23,997 bases of DNA, from positions 1 through 23,997 of IMG/VR virus record IMGVR_UViG_3300050002_000039; one strand, written 5' to 3'. Below are positions 23,064 through 23,997 of this stretch, in pieces. The translations under genes were made by a program, and so were the position numbers. Numbering within the stretch: position 1 is the stretch's first letter; each line of letters starts with the position of its first letter. Source of the stretch: a virus. Under the pieces are notes generated by a model that was not told where the DNA came from, did not search any database, and saw only the letters and a list, made by a program, of their open reading frames with translations.

Positions 23064-23399
23064 ATGGCGAGAAACAGCACCCAGACCTACGTCGGCGACC
23101 AACTCGATATCCGGTACTTTCTCGTTGACGACGAATCCGGCGCAACGATCGACGAACGGATGCATTGCGTCGTCGTCGTCGAGTACCTAGACGATGCGAG
23201 CGGTTTGTCGCGGCGCGAGTCGATCACGTACAAAGTCGCCGACAGCGGGCCGCAATTGCCGGGCTCCGAAAAGCTCACCGAAGCGACCGACCGCGGGAAC
23301 AACTCGGCGAACAATCGCTTTACCGCTGGCGATATCAACAAGCTGACCGACGTCACAACCAAGACTGTCGATCTCGCCCGCGAAAAACTCGACGTGTAG
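23064..23399 (+). CDS. Hypothetical protein, 111 aa
   Basis: Not recognised. ATG 23064 lies six bases after the preceding stop; GGAG is about 14 bases upstream, rather far. The N-terminal half is beta-like (TYVGDQLDIRYFLVDDESG, CVVVVEYLDDASGLSRRESI), resembling a small immunoglobulin-like or coat domain. The C-terminal half is helical (AGDINKLTDVTTKTVDLARE). Composition matches its neighbours, and the next frame opens three bases after its stop. Its position among fibre genes suggests a small appendage or assembly protein. Confidence 0.65.
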   Translation: MARNSTQTYVGDQLDIRYFLVDDESGATIDERMHCVVVVEYLDDASGLSRRESITYKVADSGPQLPGSEKLTEATDRGNNSANNRFTAGDINKLTDVTTKTVDLAREKLDV

Positions 23400-23402
23400 C
23401 AG

Positions 23403-23997
23403 TTGCGCAACTACGCATCCATAGCGCCGATCGCGCTCGCGAAGGATTTCGTCGCCGATCAAACGCTTCGCCAAGTTCACGAAAAGTTGAATACGAGCGG
23501 CCTCAACTTCGACGTGACCGAAGGCTACGGGTACTCGGCGGCGTCGACGTCAACCGGTTGGGTAATGGCGCACGGCGGATATCCGAATCAGTACTGTCAG
23601 GCGGTACTGAAGTACGTGACGCCGACCGCGGCGGGCTCGGAAGATATCGGCGTCATGCTTCGTTGCCAGACGCTCGACTCGCCCGACGCGACTTACTACT
23701 ACGCCCGTTGCGACGCGGGCAACGCGAAGATCACACGCGTTGTCGACGGCTCGTTTTCGACGCTCACGCAAGGCGCGTACGTGTTGCCTCAAGACGAGTT
23801 GGTAACGGTCACGTTCACGGCGGTCGACGATACGTTGATCGCGACGTTTTCGGCGGCGACGCCGGGCGACCTCACACTGAGCACGGTTGATACGCAAATC
23901 CCCGACGGAGGCTCGCCGGGTTGCCGGTCGCTATCGTCGACCATTCGTTGTCGGTCGATCTCTTGTAGGGATGTGGATTGTTGTTTTGGTTGTCTTT
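23403..23997 (+). CDS. Partial LamG/concanavalin-like structural protein, cut by window edge
   Basis: An open frame of 198 codons with no stop before the window ends. TTG 23403 follows the previous stop by three bases; no good ribosome binding site is seen. The body has TGWVMAHGGYPNQYCQAVLK, DIGVMLRCQTLDSPDATYYY and DELVTVTFTAVDDTLIATFS, the rhythm of LamG/concanavalin-like sugar-binding domains common in phage appendages. The last ~25 codons become cysteine-rich (CRSLSSTIRCRSISCRDVDC) while the DNA turns T- and G-rich. In the frame one base earlier the reading would end at a TAG near 23967, so a base error or true frame end near 23915 cannot be ruled out. Confidence 0.6.
   Translation, partial: MRNYASIAPIALAKDFVADQTLRQVHEKLNTSGLNFDVTEGYGYSAASTSTGWVMAHGGYPNQYCQAVLKYVTPTAAGSEDIGVMLRCQTLDSPDATYYYARCDAGNAKITRVVDGSFSTLTQGAYVLPQDELVTVTFTAVDDTLIATFSAATPGDLTLSTVDTQIPDGGSPGCRSLSSTIRCRSISCRDVDCCFGCL

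Noticed and set aside
23165-23890. 241-codon plus-strand frame near the right end
   Set aside because: Arginine-rich and overlaps the 111-aa gene; the frame open from 23403 to the edge reads like a real LamG-type protein.

Overview
This window is the late (morphogenesis) region of a contractile-tailed bacteriophage or prophage, read almost entirely left to right. It joins a lambda-type DNA-packaging and head block (small terminase, GpA-type large terminase, gpW-like joiner, lambda-family portal, HK97-type prohead protease fused to the major capsid protein) to a Mu-type contractile tail block (DUF2635, sheath, tube, frameshifted chaperone, tape measure, and gpN/gp44/gp45/gp46/gp47 homologues). 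No host gene, tRNA, rRNA, integrase, insertion sequence or CRISPR array was seen, so neither the host nor the lifestyle can be named. The DNA is GC-rich, with dense genes, many 4-8 base stop/start overlaps and many GTG and TTG starts, which suits a phage of a high-GC bacterium. Family calls rest on recognised motifs and gene order; no database search was run.

Layout. 50-586: small terminase (+). 617-658: a strong two-way terminator. 691-2916: four genes on the minus strand (a 117-aa unknown, a ribbon-helix-helix protein, a Cys/His-containing 156-aa unknown, and a 344-aa protein with a winged-helix-like segment and an EP-dipeptide repeat). 2917-3057: a divergent intergenic region with a striking pair of TGATATCA palindromes. 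3058-8845: large terminase, head-tail joiner, portal, protease-capsid fusion. 8894-10657: DUF2190-type capsid protein, connector proteins, DUF2635 protein and a small neighbour that may be its paralogue. 10663-12938: sheath, tube, tail assembly chaperone with a -1 frameshift extension. 12925-18977: tape measure, DNA-circularisation/baseplate protein, hub, spike, gp46, gp47/baseplate J. 18982-23997: a large multidomain fibre and three further distal or structural proteins, the last cut by the window edge.

How it works together. The terminase cuts and pumps DNA through the portal into a shell made from the capsid half of the fusion and matured by its protease half. Connector proteins close the head and receive the tail. 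Sheath and tube polymerise to a length set by the tape measure, aided by the frameshift-made chaperone. The gp44-gp47 baseplate carries the spike and fibres that meet the host. The minus-strand cassette between the two terminase genes is the least explained part: two of its four proteins look DNA-binding and it faces a candidate operator. Other points for a second look are a nested start inside the protease-capsid gene, a recurring nucleotide motif just before three gene starts, the apparent absence of a gp48 (DUF2313) gene, and an abrupt change of base composition in the last ~60 bases.
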